Below the pieces are notes generated by a model, which worked only from the letters and a program-made list of their open reading frames with translations, searched no databases and was not told the DNA's origin. The translations under genes were made by a program, and so were the position numbers. From CAZYPU01 sp964649665 (GTDB taxonomy: Bacteria; Omnitrophota; Gorgyraeia; JABMRN01; RBG-13-46-9): a stretch of 64,000 nt of DNA. The number at the start of each line of letters is the position of its first letter. The stretch's first letter is position 1. The stretch is taken from assembly GCA_964649665.1 (NCBI GenBank), contig CAZYPU010000004.1:1-64000 (forward strand). Direction: 5' to 3'. Positions 50,023 through 59,428 of the stretch are shown here, one piece after another.

Positions 50023-51186
50023 ATGAAACTTGCGGATAGGGTATTACATCTTAAGCCCTCGCTTACACTTGCGATAACGGCAAAGGCGAAGGCCATGAAG
50101 AAACAGGGCCTCGACGTCATCGGATTCGGGGCGGGCGAACCTGATTTCGACACTCCGATCAGCATAAAAAAGGCCGGAATCCGGGCAATAGAAAAGGGCT
50201 TCACGAAATATACCCCGGCTTCAGGGACAGCCGAGCTTAAGGAGGCTATTGCGCGGAAACTAAACAGGAAAAACAAGCTTTCGTATACGCCCGAAGAGGT
50301 AGTGGTATCCTGCGGGGCAAAGCACGCTTTATACAACATATTTCAGGTGCTGTGTGGGCCGGGAGATGAAGTTATCATTGTTTCGCCATACTGGGTAAGC
50401 TATCCGGAAATGATAAAACTTAGCGGTGCTGTGCCGCGTATCGTGGAGGCAAAGGAGGAAAACGGATTTGTGCCGGAGATTGCGGCTATCGAGAAGGCTA
50501 TCACAATGCGTACAAAAGCTATAGTGATAAACAGCCCCTCGAATCCGACGGGCGCCGTATTCGGAAAATCTATACTTGAGAAGTTGGCGAAATATGTCGT
50601 GTCAAAAAAGATTATTGTCATAAGTGACGAGATATACGAAGAGTTTATATACGGTGATGAAAAACATTTTTCCATCGGCGCGTTAAATAATGAGATTCTC
50701 AAACAGACAATCACCGTGAACGGTGTTTCCAAAACATATTCAATGACCGGATGGCGGATAGGCTATGCAGCGGGGCCCGTTGAAATTATGAAGAAAATTG
50801 CGGCCTTGCAGAGCCACTCCACGTCAAATCCGGCGTCGATATGTCAAAAAGCCGCCGTAGAGGCGCTTCAGGGCGGCGGAAGCGAAGCTGAAAAAATGAA
50901 ACAGGAATTCGCCAAAAGAAGGGATCACATGGCCGGGCGCATAAATTCCATGGGAAAAGTGTCGTGTGTAAAGCCGAAAGGCGCGTTCTACATTTTCTGC
51001 AATATTAGAGGCACGGGAATTGATTCGATAACGTTTGCCGAGAGACTTTTAGAGGAAGCGCACGTCGCCTGCGTGAGCGGTATCGCTTTCGGATCGGACA
51101 CCCACGTGCGGTTGAGTTTCGCGACGGACTTGAAAAACATTGAGAAAGGGCTCGATAGGATTGAAAAATGGCTGCAAAGATTGTAA
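50023..51186 (+). CDS. aspC: Aspartate aminotransferase-type PLP enzyme (class I)
   Basis: 387 residues. Transfers amino groups between aspartate or related amino acids and 2-oxoglutarate. PLP Lys lies in SKTYSMTGWRIGYAAGP; NSPSNPTGAVF and the C-terminal RLSFA Arg that holds the substrate carboxylate are present. It belongs to the AspAT Ib group by sequence style (prephenate aminotransferase is possible). Overlaps the next gene by 19 nt, so it heads a TCA-type operon. Confidence 0.9.
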   Translation: MKLADRVLHLKPSLTLAITAKAKAMKKQGLDVIGFGAGEPDFDTPISIKKAGIRAIEKGFTKYTPASGTAELKEAIARKLNRKNKLSYTPEEVVVSCGAKHALYNIFQVLCGPGDEVIIVSPYWVSYPEMIKLSGAVPRIVEAKEENGFVPEIAAIEKAITMRTKAIVINSPSNPTGAVFGKSILEKLAKYVVSKKIIVISDEIYEEFIYGDEKHFSIGALNNEILKQTITVNGVSKTYSMTGWRIGYAAGPVEIMKKIAALQSHSTSNPASICQKAAVEALQGGGSEAEKMKQEFAKRRDHMAGRINSMGKVSCVKPKGAFYIFCNIRGTGIDSITFAERLLEEAHVACVSGIAFGSDTHVRLSFATDLKNIEKGLDRIEKWLQRL

Positions 51187-52451
51187 AGCAAACAATTGCG
51201 GAAAAAATATTGAGCGCTCACGCCCAAAAAGAGCTGAGGGCGGGGGAAATAGCAATCTGCGAAGTGGACTTCTGTTTGGGGCAGGACGGGACAAGCTCTT
51301 TGATAATAGAGAACTTTGAGAAACTGGGCACCGGCAAGGTCTTTAACGCATCGCAATTTACCATGTTCATTGACCATAGCGCCCCGAGCCCGAATACCGG
51401 CGTATCAGCCATACATAAGTTAATGCGCGGGTTTGCCGCCAAGCATTCGGTGAAAATATCCGATATCGGCCGCGGTATATGCCATCAGTTGATGATTGAA
51501 TCCGGCAGCATAACCTGCGGCAACCTTGTCGTGGGAGCGGATTCACATACCTGCACTTATGGCGCGCTTAACATATTTTCCACCGGCGTCGGTTCGACGG
51601 ACCTCGCTATCAGCCTTGCAAGCGGCAAGAACTGGTTTAGGGTTCCGGAAACAATAAAAATAGTCATAAAAGGCAAATTACCCGTAGGCGTCTACTCAAA
51701 AGATGTGATCCTGCGGATAATAAAAACAATTACTTCCAAGGGCGCGAACTATAAAGCGCTCGAGTTCTGCGGGGACACCATCGGGAGAATGAGCCTTGAC
51801 GCCCGTTTTACAATCGCGAACATGTCCGTTGAGATGGGAGCGAAATGCGGCATATTCGAGGCGGATAAAAAAGTTTTGGACTGGATTACAAGGCGCACAA
51901 AGCGAAAACCGAGCCCCGTTACAGCAGACGAGGGCTCATCATACGAGGGGGTTAAGGAATATCACGTAAGCTCCATGACGCCGCAGGTTGCCATGCCGCA
52001 CGAAGTTGACAATGTTGCATCGATCGGAGATGTTGAGGGTACGCGCATTGATGAGGTTTTCATAGGGACGTGCACGAACGGCCGCCTGGAAGACCTTGAG
52101 GTCGCCGCCCGTATTCTTAAAAACAATAAGGTTCACCCTGAAACGAGGCTTATGGTTGCGCCCGCCTCGCGGGAGGTTTTTCTAAGCGCGGTTAAAAAGG
52201 GCTACGTCGAGACTTTTATAGACGCGGGGGCCGCCCTATTGGGGCCCGGATGCGGACCGTGCGTCGGCACGCATAACGGCGTTCCTGCCGATGGGGAGAA
52301 TGTCATTTCCACGGCAAACCGCAATTTCAAAGGGAGAATGGGCAATCCCAACGCGAATATATTCCTCGCAAGCCCGGCCACCTGCGCCGCCTCGGCCCTC
52401 GAAGGCAAGATTTCCGACCCGCGGGCATTTTCGAGAAGGCTTTCGCAATGA
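51168..52451 (+). CDS. LeuC-like hydro-lyase large subunit (aconitase/homoaconitase/IPM isomerase)
   Basis: 427 residues, the two-subunit archaeal-type class. Iron-sulfur ligands are in GTCTNGRLEDLEVAA and GPGCGPCVGTHNG. ADSHTCTYGALNIFSTGVGSTD matches the family. Substrate cannot be told from sequence alone: LeuC, HacA and a two-subunit aconitase share this fold. The downstream partner dehydrogenase looks like isocitrate dehydrogenase and mdh follows, which favours an aconitase-like or homoaconitase-like role over leucine synthesis. Confidence 0.88.
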   Translation: MAAKIVKQTIAEKILSAHAQKELRAGEIAICEVDFCLGQDGTSSLIIENFEKLGTGKVFNASQFTMFIDHSAPSPNTGVSAIHKLMRGFAAKHSVKISDIGRGICHQLMIESGSITCGNLVVGADSHTCTYGALNIFSTGVGSTDLAISLASGKNWFRVPETIKIVIKGKLPVGVYSKDVILRIIKTITSKGANYKALEFCGDTIGRMSLDARFTIANMSVEMGAKCGIFEADKKVLDWITRRTKRKPSPVTADEGSSYEGVKEYHVSSMTPQVAMPHEVDNVASIGDVEGTRIDEVFIGTCTNGRLEDLEVAARILKNNKVHPETRLMVAPASREVFLSAVKKGYVETFIDAGAALLGPGCGPCVGTHNGVPADGENVISTANRNFKGRMGNPNANIFLASPATCAASALEGKISDPRAFSRRLSQ

Positions 52452-52957
52452 GCAACCTGGCGCACCGCTTAAAAAAGCTGCAAAACAATGTAAACACCGA
52501 CTATATAATTTCCGGGCGTTATAAATTTCGCATACGCGATGCCAGGGAACTGGCAAAATATGTTTTCGCGGACCTGGAAAAAGATTTCTATAAAAAGGTG
52601 GCAAGAGGTGATTTTTTGGTAAGCGGGGAAAATTTCGGCTGCGGCTCGTCAAGGGAACAGGCGCCGCAAGCCTTAAAGGCCGCAGGCCTTAGGGCGGTTG
52701 TGGCGAAAAGTTTTGCGCGAATTTTTTACAGGAACGCCTTGAACCTCGGGCTTCTGCTTCTGGAGTGTAATACCAATTACATAGACGATCATGACGAGTT
52801 GGAATTAGACCTGGGCAGGAATATAATAAAGAACAAATCGAAAGGGCTCAATATTGCGTGTAAGCCCATAGCCCCTCTGGCGAAAAAAATTCTCGCCGAA
52901 GGGGGCATGGTAGAGTATTTCAAAAAACACAAAGGACAGCTTGAAATTGAAGCATAA
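52448..52957 (+). CDS. LeuD-like hydro-lyase small subunit
   Basis: 169 residues, swivel domain. NTDYIISGRYKF and GENFGCGSSREQAPQALKAAG are diagnostic; the loop that sets substrate choice lies near residues 20-35 (SGRYKFRIRDARE). ATGA overlap with the large subunit and 17 nt overlap with the dehydrogenase mean tight coupling. Confidence 0.9.
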   Translation: MSNLAHRLKKLQNNVNTDYIISGRYKFRIRDARELAKYVFADLEKDFYKKVARGDFLVSGENFGCGSSREQAPQALKAAGLRAVVAKSFARIFYRNALNLGLLLLECNTNYIDDHDELELDLGRNIIKNKSKGLNIACKPIAPLAKKILAEGGMVEYFKKHKGQLEIEA

Positions 52958-54026
52958 CATAACGTTAATCCCGGGAGACGGCATAGGACCGGAAATAAGC
53001 GAAAGTGCCAGGCGCGCGGTCGAGGCAACAGGTGTAAAGGTAAAATGGGACATCGTAGAAGCCGGCGGCGATGTTATTAAAAAGCACAAAACCCCGCTTC
53101 CGGACTCTGTAATCCGGTCAATAAGAAAAAACAAAATCGCCATAAAAGGCCCCATTGTAACGCCCGTCGGTTCGGGCTTCCGGAGCGTGAACGTAAAAAT
53201 ACGACAGGAACTCGGCCTGTTTGCGTGCGTAAGGCCATGCAAGCTCTATAAAGGCGTGCGGTCGAATTACAAAAACGTGGATATCGTGATTATCAGGGAG
53301 AACACCGAGGGCCTCTATTCCGGCATCGAGTTCGAGAAAGGCACGAAAGCCCTTGATGAAGTTCGCGCCGCTATACAAAAAAATTCGGGCATCAAAATAA
53401 GGCCCGACGCTGCGCTCAGTATTAAACCTATTTCCGAAGGCGGCTCAAGAAGAATCGTGGAATTTGCTTTTAAGTATGCCCGGGAATTTGACCGCAAGAA
53501 GGTTACCGCTGTCCACAAAGCCAATATCATGAAATACACTGACGGGTTATTTCTCGATGCTGCGCGGCGCGCGGCGAAAAAATTTCCGGATATTGAGTTT
53601 GAAGACAGAATCGTGGATAACATGTGCATGCAGCTTGTGCAGAAGCCCCAGCTCTATGACGTGCTGGTTGCGCCCAACCTTTATGGGGATATACTGTCGG
53701 ATTTATGCGCCGGACTGGTCGGGGGACTGGGCGTGGCGCCGGGAGCTAACCTGGGAAGGGATATCGCCCTTTTTGAGCCGACACACGGAAGCGCTCCGAA
53801 GTATAAAGGGCAAAACAAAGTCAACCCTGCGGCCATGCTGCTATCGGCCGTGCTGATGCTGCGGCATATAGGCGAAAAAAAAGCCGCACGCTCACTCGAG
53901 AACGCCGTCGCGTCCGTGATAAGTGAAGGTAAGTACGTAACATACGATTTAAAAGAAGACAGGAATGATCCGACAGCCGTTGGCACAACGGAAATGACGG
54001 ATGCCATTATAGGCCGACTAAAATGA
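52941..54026 (+). CDS. NAD-dependent isocitrate/homoisocitrate dehydrogenase family
   Basis: 361 residues. Beta-decarboxylating dehydrogenase: ITLIPGDGIGPEI, then RSVNVKIRQELGLF, where the Ser-x-Asn-x-x-x-Arg pattern fits isocitrate-type rather than 3-isopropylmalate-type substrate; NLYGDILSDLCAGLVGGLGVAPG is the family signature. Followed by malate dehydrogenase with a 4 nt overlap. It probably makes 2-oxoglutarate from isocitrate; homoisocitrate or isopropylmalate remain possible. Confidence 0.85.
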   Translation: MKLKHNITLIPGDGIGPEISESARRAVEATGVKVKWDIVEAGGDVIKKHKTPLPDSVIRSIRKNKIAIKGPIVTPVGSGFRSVNVKIRQELGLFACVRPCKLYKGVRSNYKNVDIVIIRENTEGLYSGIEFEKGTKALDEVRAAIQKNSGIKIRPDAALSIKPISEGGSRRIVEFAFKYAREFDRKKVTAVHKANIMKYTDGLFLDAARRAAKKFPDIEFEDRIVDNMCMQLVQKPQLYDVLVAPNLYGDILSDLCAGLVGGLGVAPGANLGRDIALFEPTHGSAPKYKGQNKVNPAAMLLSAVLMLRHIGEKKAARSLENAVASVISEGKYVTYDLKEDRNDPTAVGTTEMTDAIIGRLK

Positions 54027-54937
54027 AAGTATCAATTATAGGCGCCGGCAATGTAGGTTCGGCGCTGGCAGAGCGCGTCCTGACGCGCGGCCTGGCGGAG
54101 GTTGTCCTGGTAGATACCGTGGGCGATTTAGCCAGGGCAAAGGCGCTTGACCTCACGGATGCCCGGCCGCTTATGGGGTATAAAAAAAGTGTGCTGGGAA
54201 CAAATAATTACAGGGACACAAGCGGCTCGGAAATAGTCGTTGTGACAGCGGGCTTCCCCAGGCAGCCGGGAATGTCGCGGGATGACCTTATAAGCAAAAA
54301 CCGAATGATCATAAGCGCCGTCGCCAAGAGCGTAAAGGTGTTTACGCCCGGGGCCATCCTCGTTATAGTTACAAATCCCCTGGACGTGATGACGTACCTG
54401 GCGTACAGGGAAACAGCGTTTGACCGTCAGAGAATTATCGGAATGGCCGGCAATCTGGATACGGCGAGATTCAAGGCGCTTCTCGCACAGGAAACCGGCG
54501 CGTCGCCGGAGAAGATAGAGACGTTTGTGCTGGGAAGCCACGGCGATACGATGGTGCCGCTGATCTCAAGGACACGCGTGGAAGGAAAGCCGCTGGATAA
54601 GGTATTAAAGCGGGATGTGATCAAACGACTTGTAGAAAATACAAAAATGAGGGGCGGCGAAATAGTAAAGCTTTTAAAATCCGGGAGCGCTTATTTTTCG
54701 CCGAGCGCGGCGTGTCTTGAGATTCTGAGCGCACTTATACTCGACGAAAAGAAAGTGATACCGTGTTCGGCGATTACAAACGGTGAATACGGGATAAGGG
54801 ATTGTGCTATCGGCGTCCCGGCGAGAATAGGCAGGAGCGGCGTTTCGGAAATCCTTGAATGGGATCTGGCCGAAGGGGAGCTTGCCGCTCTACGTAAATC
54901 GGCGAGTGCGGCACGGGAAGCTTTGGATAAATTATAA
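54023..54937 (+). CDS. mdh: Malate dehydrogenase (LDH-like type)
   Basis: 304 residues. Rossmann start MKVSIIGAGNVGSALA. The specificity loop reads GFPRQPGMSRDDL, with Arg at the position that distinguishes malate from lactate dehydrogenases. VTNPLDVMTYLAYRETAF and GSHGDTMVPL (catalytic His) are intact. Interconverts malate and oxaloacetate with NAD. It completes an oxaloacetate-isocitrate-2-oxoglutarate-aspartate gene group; citrate synthase is not in the window. Confidence 0.95.
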   Translation: MKVSIIGAGNVGSALAERVLTRGLAEVVLVDTVGDLARAKALDLTDARPLMGYKKSVLGTNNYRDTSGSEIVVVTAGFPRQPGMSRDDLISKNRMIISAVAKSVKVFTPGAILVIVTNPLDVMTYLAYRETAFDRQRIIGMAGNLDTARFKALLAQETGASPEKIETFVLGSHGDTMVPLISRTRVEGKPLDKVLKRDVIKRLVENTKMRGGEIVKLLKSGSAYFSPSAACLEILSALILDEKKVIPCSAITNGEYGIRDCAIGVPARIGRSGVSEILEWDLAEGELAALRKSASAAREALDKL

Positions 54938-54949
54938 GAGGGAGACGGT

Positions 54950-56134
54950 ATGCAGGAAGCAAACAGGTTAAAACGATTGCCGCTTTATCTCTTTACCATC
55001 ATTGACAACTTAAAAGATGAAGCGAAAAAGAAAGGCCTTGATGTCATAGATCTTGGGATGGGGAATCCGGACCAGCCGACGCCCAAACACATCGTGAGTG
55101 AGCTCCGAAAGAGATCGCTCGTAAAAGAAAACTACAGATATTCAAGGTCAATAGACACTTCCGAGATAAAGCTGAGGAGGGCAGTCGCAAAATGGTACGA
55201 TAGGCGGTTTGGAGTCAAACTGGAACCCGATTCGGAGGTCCTTCCCCTTATCGGCTCCAAGGAGGGAATCGCGCATCTCTCGCTGGCTTTTCTGAACAAC
55301 GAGGATGTGGCGCTGGTCCCGAATCCGGCATATCCGGTCCATTTCAACGGCGTGCTTATAGCCGGCGGCATACTTCATAACATACCGATTTACGAAAAAG
55401 ATGGATATCTCCCGAATTTGAGAAAACTGCCGAAGGACATTACCAGGCGCTCCAAGCTTCTTTTTTTAAGCTACCCTCATAACCCTACTACGGCAATTGC
55501 AACGCCGGAATTCTTCCGCGATGTTGTCAGCTGGAGCGCGGGAAAAAATATCATAATCGGCCATGACCTGGCCTATTCCGACATAGTTTTTGATAACTAT
55601 AAGGCGCCCAGCATCCTCCAGGTGAAAGGGGCAAAGAAAACCTGCATAGAGTTTCACACCTGTTCCAAGTCGTATAACATGGCGGGCTGGCGTATGGGTT
55701 TTGCCGTCGGGAACCGCGATATCCTAAGAACGCTCGCAAAGACAAAAAGCTATATAGATTTCGGTATTTTCAAGCCGATACAGTACGCTGCCATAAAAGC
55801 GCTTCTCGGGCCGCAGGGATGTGTAAAGAAACTTGTTTCAATGTACGAAAAAAGGCGCGACACCCTTGTGGAAGGGCTTGCGGAAATCGGCTGGCACGTT
55901 CCCCTGCCCAAGGCGACTTTCTACGTGTGGGCGCGCATACCGGATAAATACAGCGCGTTGACTTCAATGGAATTCGTAGCGCTTCTTATAAGGGAAACAG
56001 GTGTCGCCGTCGCGCCCGGGACGGGATTCGGGGAATACGGCGAGGGGTACGTAAGGTTTGCCCTCGTTGAAGATACAAAGCGACTCCGGGAAGCCGTAAA
56101 AAGAATAAAACGGCTCCTGGAGATGGAAACCTAA
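54950..56134 (+). CDS. Class I/II aminotransferase (AlaC / LL-DAP aminotransferase-like)
   Basis: 394 residues. Starts with LKRLPLYLFTIIDNLKDEA and GLDVIDLGMGNPDQPTP, close to the AlaC/DapL2-type group; PLP Lys in CSKSYNMAGWRMGFAVGN; YPHNPTTAIATPEFF. Likely glutamate-pyruvate (alanine) transaminase or LL-diaminopimelate aminotransferase; the context (mdh, isocitrate dehydrogenase) does not decide. GAGGGAG is the ribosome site, 13 nt after mdh. Confidence 0.85.
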   Translation: MQEANRLKRLPLYLFTIIDNLKDEAKKKGLDVIDLGMGNPDQPTPKHIVSELRKRSLVKENYRYSRSIDTSEIKLRRAVAKWYDRRFGVKLEPDSEVLPLIGSKEGIAHLSLAFLNNEDVALVPNPAYPVHFNGVLIAGGILHNIPIYEKDGYLPNLRKLPKDITRRSKLLFLSYPHNPTTAIATPEFFRDVVSWSAGKNIIIGHDLAYSDIVFDNYKAPSILQVKGAKKTCIEFHTCSKSYNMAGWRMGFAVGNRDILRTLAKTKSYIDFGIFKPIQYAAIKALLGPQGCVKKLVSMYEKRRDTLVEGLAEIGWHVPLPKATFYVWARIPDKYSALTSMEFVALLIRETGVAVAPGTGFGEYGEGYVRFALVEDTKRLREAVKRIKRLLEMET

Positions 56135-56140
56135 TGGGGT

Positions 56141-57262
56141 ATGGATAAGAAACGCGTTCTTTTGATGTACATCTCCGAAAATTCGGGGCATCACCATGCG
56201 ACGCTCGCCATCGAAAAGGCCTTCCACAAAGCGTGCTGTGATATTGAAATACTCAACGTAAATTCCTTCAATTATACTAATCCCATTCTCGAGAAAATAA
56301 TAAATAGGGCCTACATGAGTATCATAAAACGCAGGCCCGAGGTATGGGGATATCTGTACGACAATCCCGGGGTCATAAGAAAAACACAGCGATTAAGGGA
56401 GGCGATACACAAATACAACTCGCAAAAAATGAGAAACCTCCTTGACGGCTTCCGGCCGCATGCGGTTATCTGTACCCAGGCTTTCCCTTGCGGGATCGTG
56501 GCGGACTGTAAAAAAAAGGAAGCGCGCAATTTTGTGCTCGCCGGGGTCCTCACGGATTACGCCCCGCATTATTATTGGCTGTACGACAGCGTTGATCTCT
56601 ATTTTGTTCCCTCGGAAAGAACGGGGGACAGGCTTATTTTAAACGGCATATCCGCGGATAAGGTAAAGATAACGGGTATCCCGATCGACCCCAAATTCAA
56701 CGATGTTGTCGATGGGGAGGCGGTACGCAACTCTCTGGGCCTCGCGCAAAACACACCTGTAATCCTTATAATGGGGGGGAGCCAGGGAATCGGCCCGGTA
56801 ATGGAGATAGTGAAGATCTTAAACGCTCTAAAAACGGAATTGCAGATCGTGGTCGTCGCCGGCGGAAACAAAAAACTCTACCGCATGCTTAAAAAGAAAG
56901 AGGGGCGGCTTACGAAAAAGATGATTGTTTTCCCGTATACGGAAAATATCGAGGAGCTTATGGAAATATCCTCCGTGATTGTCACAAAGCCCGGAGGCAT
57001 CACGGTGAGCGAATCGCTAGCCAAGGGCCTGCCCGTATTGATAGTTAAGCCCATCCCCGGGCAGGAGCAAATGAACACCGAACATCTGATAAAAGATAAA
57101 GTGGCGATCAAAGCCGATAACCTGCACGATGTGGGCGTTTTTGTTACAGAATTATTTTCGAATCCCGCATCCCTTAAGAATATGCGCGACCGCGCAAGGG
57201 CGCTTTCGAAACCGAAAAGCGCCCAGGACATAGTTGATACCGTATTGAAAAGGATTATGTAA
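56141..57262 (+). CDS. Processive diacylglycerol glycosyltransferase / MGDG-synthase-like (GT28)
   Basis: 373 residues. N-terminal half is the MGDG synthase domain (LLMYISENSGHHHATLAIEKAF with the Gly/His acceptor loop, PHAVICTQAFPCGIV). C-terminal half is GT-B with ILIMGGSQGIGPV, and the nucleotide-sugar segment KPGGITVSESLAKGLPVLI. It probably adds galactose or glucose to diacylglycerol at the inner membrane. It overlaps the next gene, an acyltransferase, by 1 nt, suggesting a glycolipid or lipid A-type envelope pathway. Confidence 0.87.
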   Translation: MDKKRVLLMYISENSGHHHATLAIEKAFHKACCDIEILNVNSFNYTNPILEKIINRAYMSIIKRRPEVWGYLYDNPGVIRKTQRLREAIHKYNSQKMRNLLDGFRPHAVICTQAFPCGIVADCKKKEARNFVLAGVLTDYAPHYYWLYDSVDLYFVPSERTGDRLILNGISADKVKITGIPIDPKFNDVVDGEAVRNSLGLAQNTPVILIMGGSQGIGPVMEIVKILNALKTELQIVVVAGGNKKLYRMLKKKEGRLTKKMIVFPYTENIEELMEISSVIVTKPGGITVSESLAKGLPVLIVKPIPGQEQMNTEHLIKDKVAIKADNLHDVGVFVTELFSNPASLKNMRDRARALSKPKSAQDIVDTVLKRIM

Positions 57263-58113
57263 TGCTATACTTGCTTTACAGAGTGGGGAGACGGTTTGCT
57301 TTATTGCTTCCCATCGGGGCGTGCTACGCGATGGCCGTCTTCATGGCGGACGTATACTATCTTTTTGCGCGGAGGGATAAAATTGACCTAGAATATAACC
57401 TTAGGGTTGTGCTGGGAAATGACGACAAGAAATTAATCCAAAAACATGTCAGGGGCATATTCAGAAATTTCGCCAAATACCTCGCGGACTTTTTCAGATT
57501 TGCAAAATTGGACCGGGATTATATAATGAGCCATATTACCGTAGAGGGCAAAGAAAACGTGGACAAGGCGCTCTCGAAGGGAAAAGGGGCGCTTCTTGTG
57601 GCGGCCCACATGGGAAACTGGGAGCTCGGCGGCGCGGTCGTAGCAAGCCTCGGGTATCCGCTTTATGCCATTGTGCTTGGCCACAAGGACAAGAAAATTA
57701 ACAGTTTCTTCCTCGAACAGCGCACCATTGCCGACATGAAGATAATACCCGTCGGCGCCCAGCTTAGGAACTGCTTCAGGATTTTAAGGCAAAATAATCT
57801 CATCGCAATCGTAGGGGACAGGAACTTCTCAAATCACGGCGTGATGGCAAATTTCTTCAATCGGGAAGCTGTCCTTCCCAGGGGGCCTGCATTTTTCAGT
57901 TTAAAAACGGGGGCCCCTATTATACTCACTTTAATGATTCGCACAAAAGGTGATAATTTTAAGCTGATTTTCGAGAAGCCGATAGAAAGCGTTCCCCAAA
58001 AAACCGATGAAGCCGGCATAAAGTCGGTCATGCAGCGTTATGTGCCGCTGCTTGAAAAATATATAAAGGCCTATCCCGACCAGTGGTACGCCTTCCGGAG
58101 GGTGTGGCAGTGA
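57262..58113 (+). CDS. LpxL/HtrB-family acyltransferase
   Basis: 283 residues. One N-terminal membrane helix (about 12-33). The HX4E catalytic motif is HMGNWE (near residue 113), with GDRNFS and FFNREAVLPRGPAFFSLKTG later. Family members transfer secondary acyl chains to lipid A or acylate glycolipids. Placement between two glycosyltransferases supports an envelope lipid role; the acceptor cannot be told. Confidence 0.88.
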   Translation: MLYLLYRVGRRFALLLPIGACYAMAVFMADVYYLFARRDKIDLEYNLRVVLGNDDKKLIQKHVRGIFRNFAKYLADFFRFAKLDRDYIMSHITVEGKENVDKALSKGKGALLVAAHMGNWELGGAVVASLGYPLYAIVLGHKDKKINSFFLEQRTIADMKIIPVGAQLRNCFRILRQNNLIAIVGDRNFSNHGVMANFFNREAVLPRGPAFFSLKTGAPIILTLMIRTKGDNFKLIFEKPIESVPQKTDEAGIKSVMQRYVPLLEKYIKAYPDQWYAFRRVWQ

Positions 58114-58784
58114 TGAAAACGTGTGTTTTGATACCGTCCTATAACGTAAGCTCCACTATCGGGGGCATCGCAAAAGAAATAAAAGATATGGGGTTTGATG
58201 TTATCGTAGTGGATGACGGCTCTACGGATAATACCGAAAGGGCCGCAGCCGATAACGGCGCAATTGTTATGCGGCACGTGAAAAACCTCGGCAAAGGCGC
58301 TTCCCTCAAGGAGGGGTTTGATTTCATACTTAGGATGACAAACTTTGATTTTGTCGTAATAATGGACGGTGACGGCCAGCACAGCCCGAAAGATATCCAG
58401 AAATTTATAGCGCACGCCCGCGAGCAGAGTGATGACATAGTAGTCGGAAACCGCATGGGCCTCACAAGGAATATGCCCTTTGTGAGGAATATGACGAACA
58501 GGATTATGTCTTCGGTGCTCTCGACGTTGTGCGGGCAGCGCATCCCGGACACGCAATGCGGATTTCGGCTCATAAGGCGCGGCGTTCTTGAAAAAATAAA
58601 ACTTGAATCAAGCAAATATGACCTGGAATCGGAGCTTCTCATAAAGGCCTCTCGCAGGAATATGAAAATCGCCTCCGTGCCCGTAGAAAGCATTTACAGG
58701 GACGAACTGAGCCGCATACACCCGGTAAAGGACACCATCAGGTTTATGAGCCTTCTTTTGAAATCATATTTTGAGAAAAAATGA
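58113..58784 (+). CDS. Glycosyltransferase family 2 (dolichol-phosphate-mannose-synthase-like)
   Basis: 223 residues from ATG 58113, which overlaps the previous stop (TGATG); an extension to 58083 is not conserved. GT-A fold: MKTCVLIPSYNVSSTIGGIA, VVDDGSTDNTE, MDGDGQHSPKDI (DxD-type metal site), and PDTQCGFRLIRRGVLEKI. No C-terminal membrane domain. Probably makes a polyprenyl-phosphate sugar donor. Confidence 0.9.
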   Translation: MKTCVLIPSYNVSSTIGGIAKEIKDMGFDVIVVDDGSTDNTERAAADNGAIVMRHVKNLGKGASLKEGFDFILRMTNFDFVVIMDGDGQHSPKDIQKFIAHAREQSDDIVVGNRMGLTRNMPFVRNMTNRIMSSVLSTLCGQRIPDTQCGFRLIRRGVLEKIKLESSKYDLESELLIKASRRNMKIASVPVESIYRDELSRIHPVKDTIRFMSLLLKSYFEKK

Positions 58785-59422
58785 ATTACACGGAGCTTCG
58801 TCGGGAAATGGTTGAGCGACAGCTCTTGGGGCGCGGCATAACCGATGCGCGCGTTTTAGAGGCCTTTCGCGAAGTTGAGCGCCATGAATTTGTTCCCGAG
58901 GATGTGCGCAAAAGCGCTTACGAGGATCATCCACTTCCTATCGGCGAAGATCAGACCATATCCCAGCCGTACATGGTCGCCCTGATGACCGGGTGCCTAC
59001 GCCTCAAAGGCGACGAGAAAATCCTTGAAATCGGAACGGGCAGCGGCTACCAGTCGGCGATCCTGTCCGCTCTCGCGAAAAAGGTTTATTCACTGGAGCG
59101 TATCGCTTCGCTCGCGGAAAGGGCCGAGGGTCGCTTAAAAAGCCTCGGATACAGCAATGTAACATGCGGGGTAGGGGACGGGACTTTGGGCTGGAAAGAA
59201 CACGCACCCTATGACGGTATTATCGTTACTGCGGCGGCGCCAAAAATTCCCGACGCTTACACCGGGCAGCTTGCCGCCGGCGGAAGACTCGTAATCCCGC
59301 TTGGTTCGTCTTTCAGCCAGGTATTAACCGTTATCGAAAAAACTCCTGGAGGCCTTACGACTTCGGAGATATGCGGCTGCGTCTTCGTCCCGCTTCTCGG
59401 CAAGGAAGGCTGGAAAGAGTAG
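58781..59422 (+). CDS. pcm: Protein-L-isoaspartate O-methyltransferase
   Basis: 213 residues. Repairs isoaspartyl residues with SAM. MVERQLLGRGITDARVLEAF, HPLPIGEDQTISQPYMVALM and ILEIGTGSGYQSAILSAL are diagnostic; GGRLVIPLG near the C-terminus. ATGA overlap with the GT2 gene. Followed by a hairpin repeat, not a clear terminator. Confidence 0.96.
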   Translation: MNYTELRREMVERQLLGRGITDARVLEAFREVERHEFVPEDVRKSAYEDHPLPIGEDQTISQPYMVALMTGCLRLKGDEKILEIGTGSGYQSAILSALAKKVYSLERIASLAERAEGRLKSLGYSNVTCGVGDGTLGWKEHAPYDGIIVTAAAPKIPDAYTGQLAAGGRLVIPLGSSFSQVLTVIEKTPGGLTTSEICGCVFVPLLGKEGWKE

Positions 59423-59428
59423 TTCGAT

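Noticed and set aside
51168..54026. Leucine biosynthesis leuCDB operon
   Set aside because: The dehydrogenase carries the isocitrate-type Ser/Asn/Arg motif and the operon contains mdh; leuA is absent. Kept as an alternative only.
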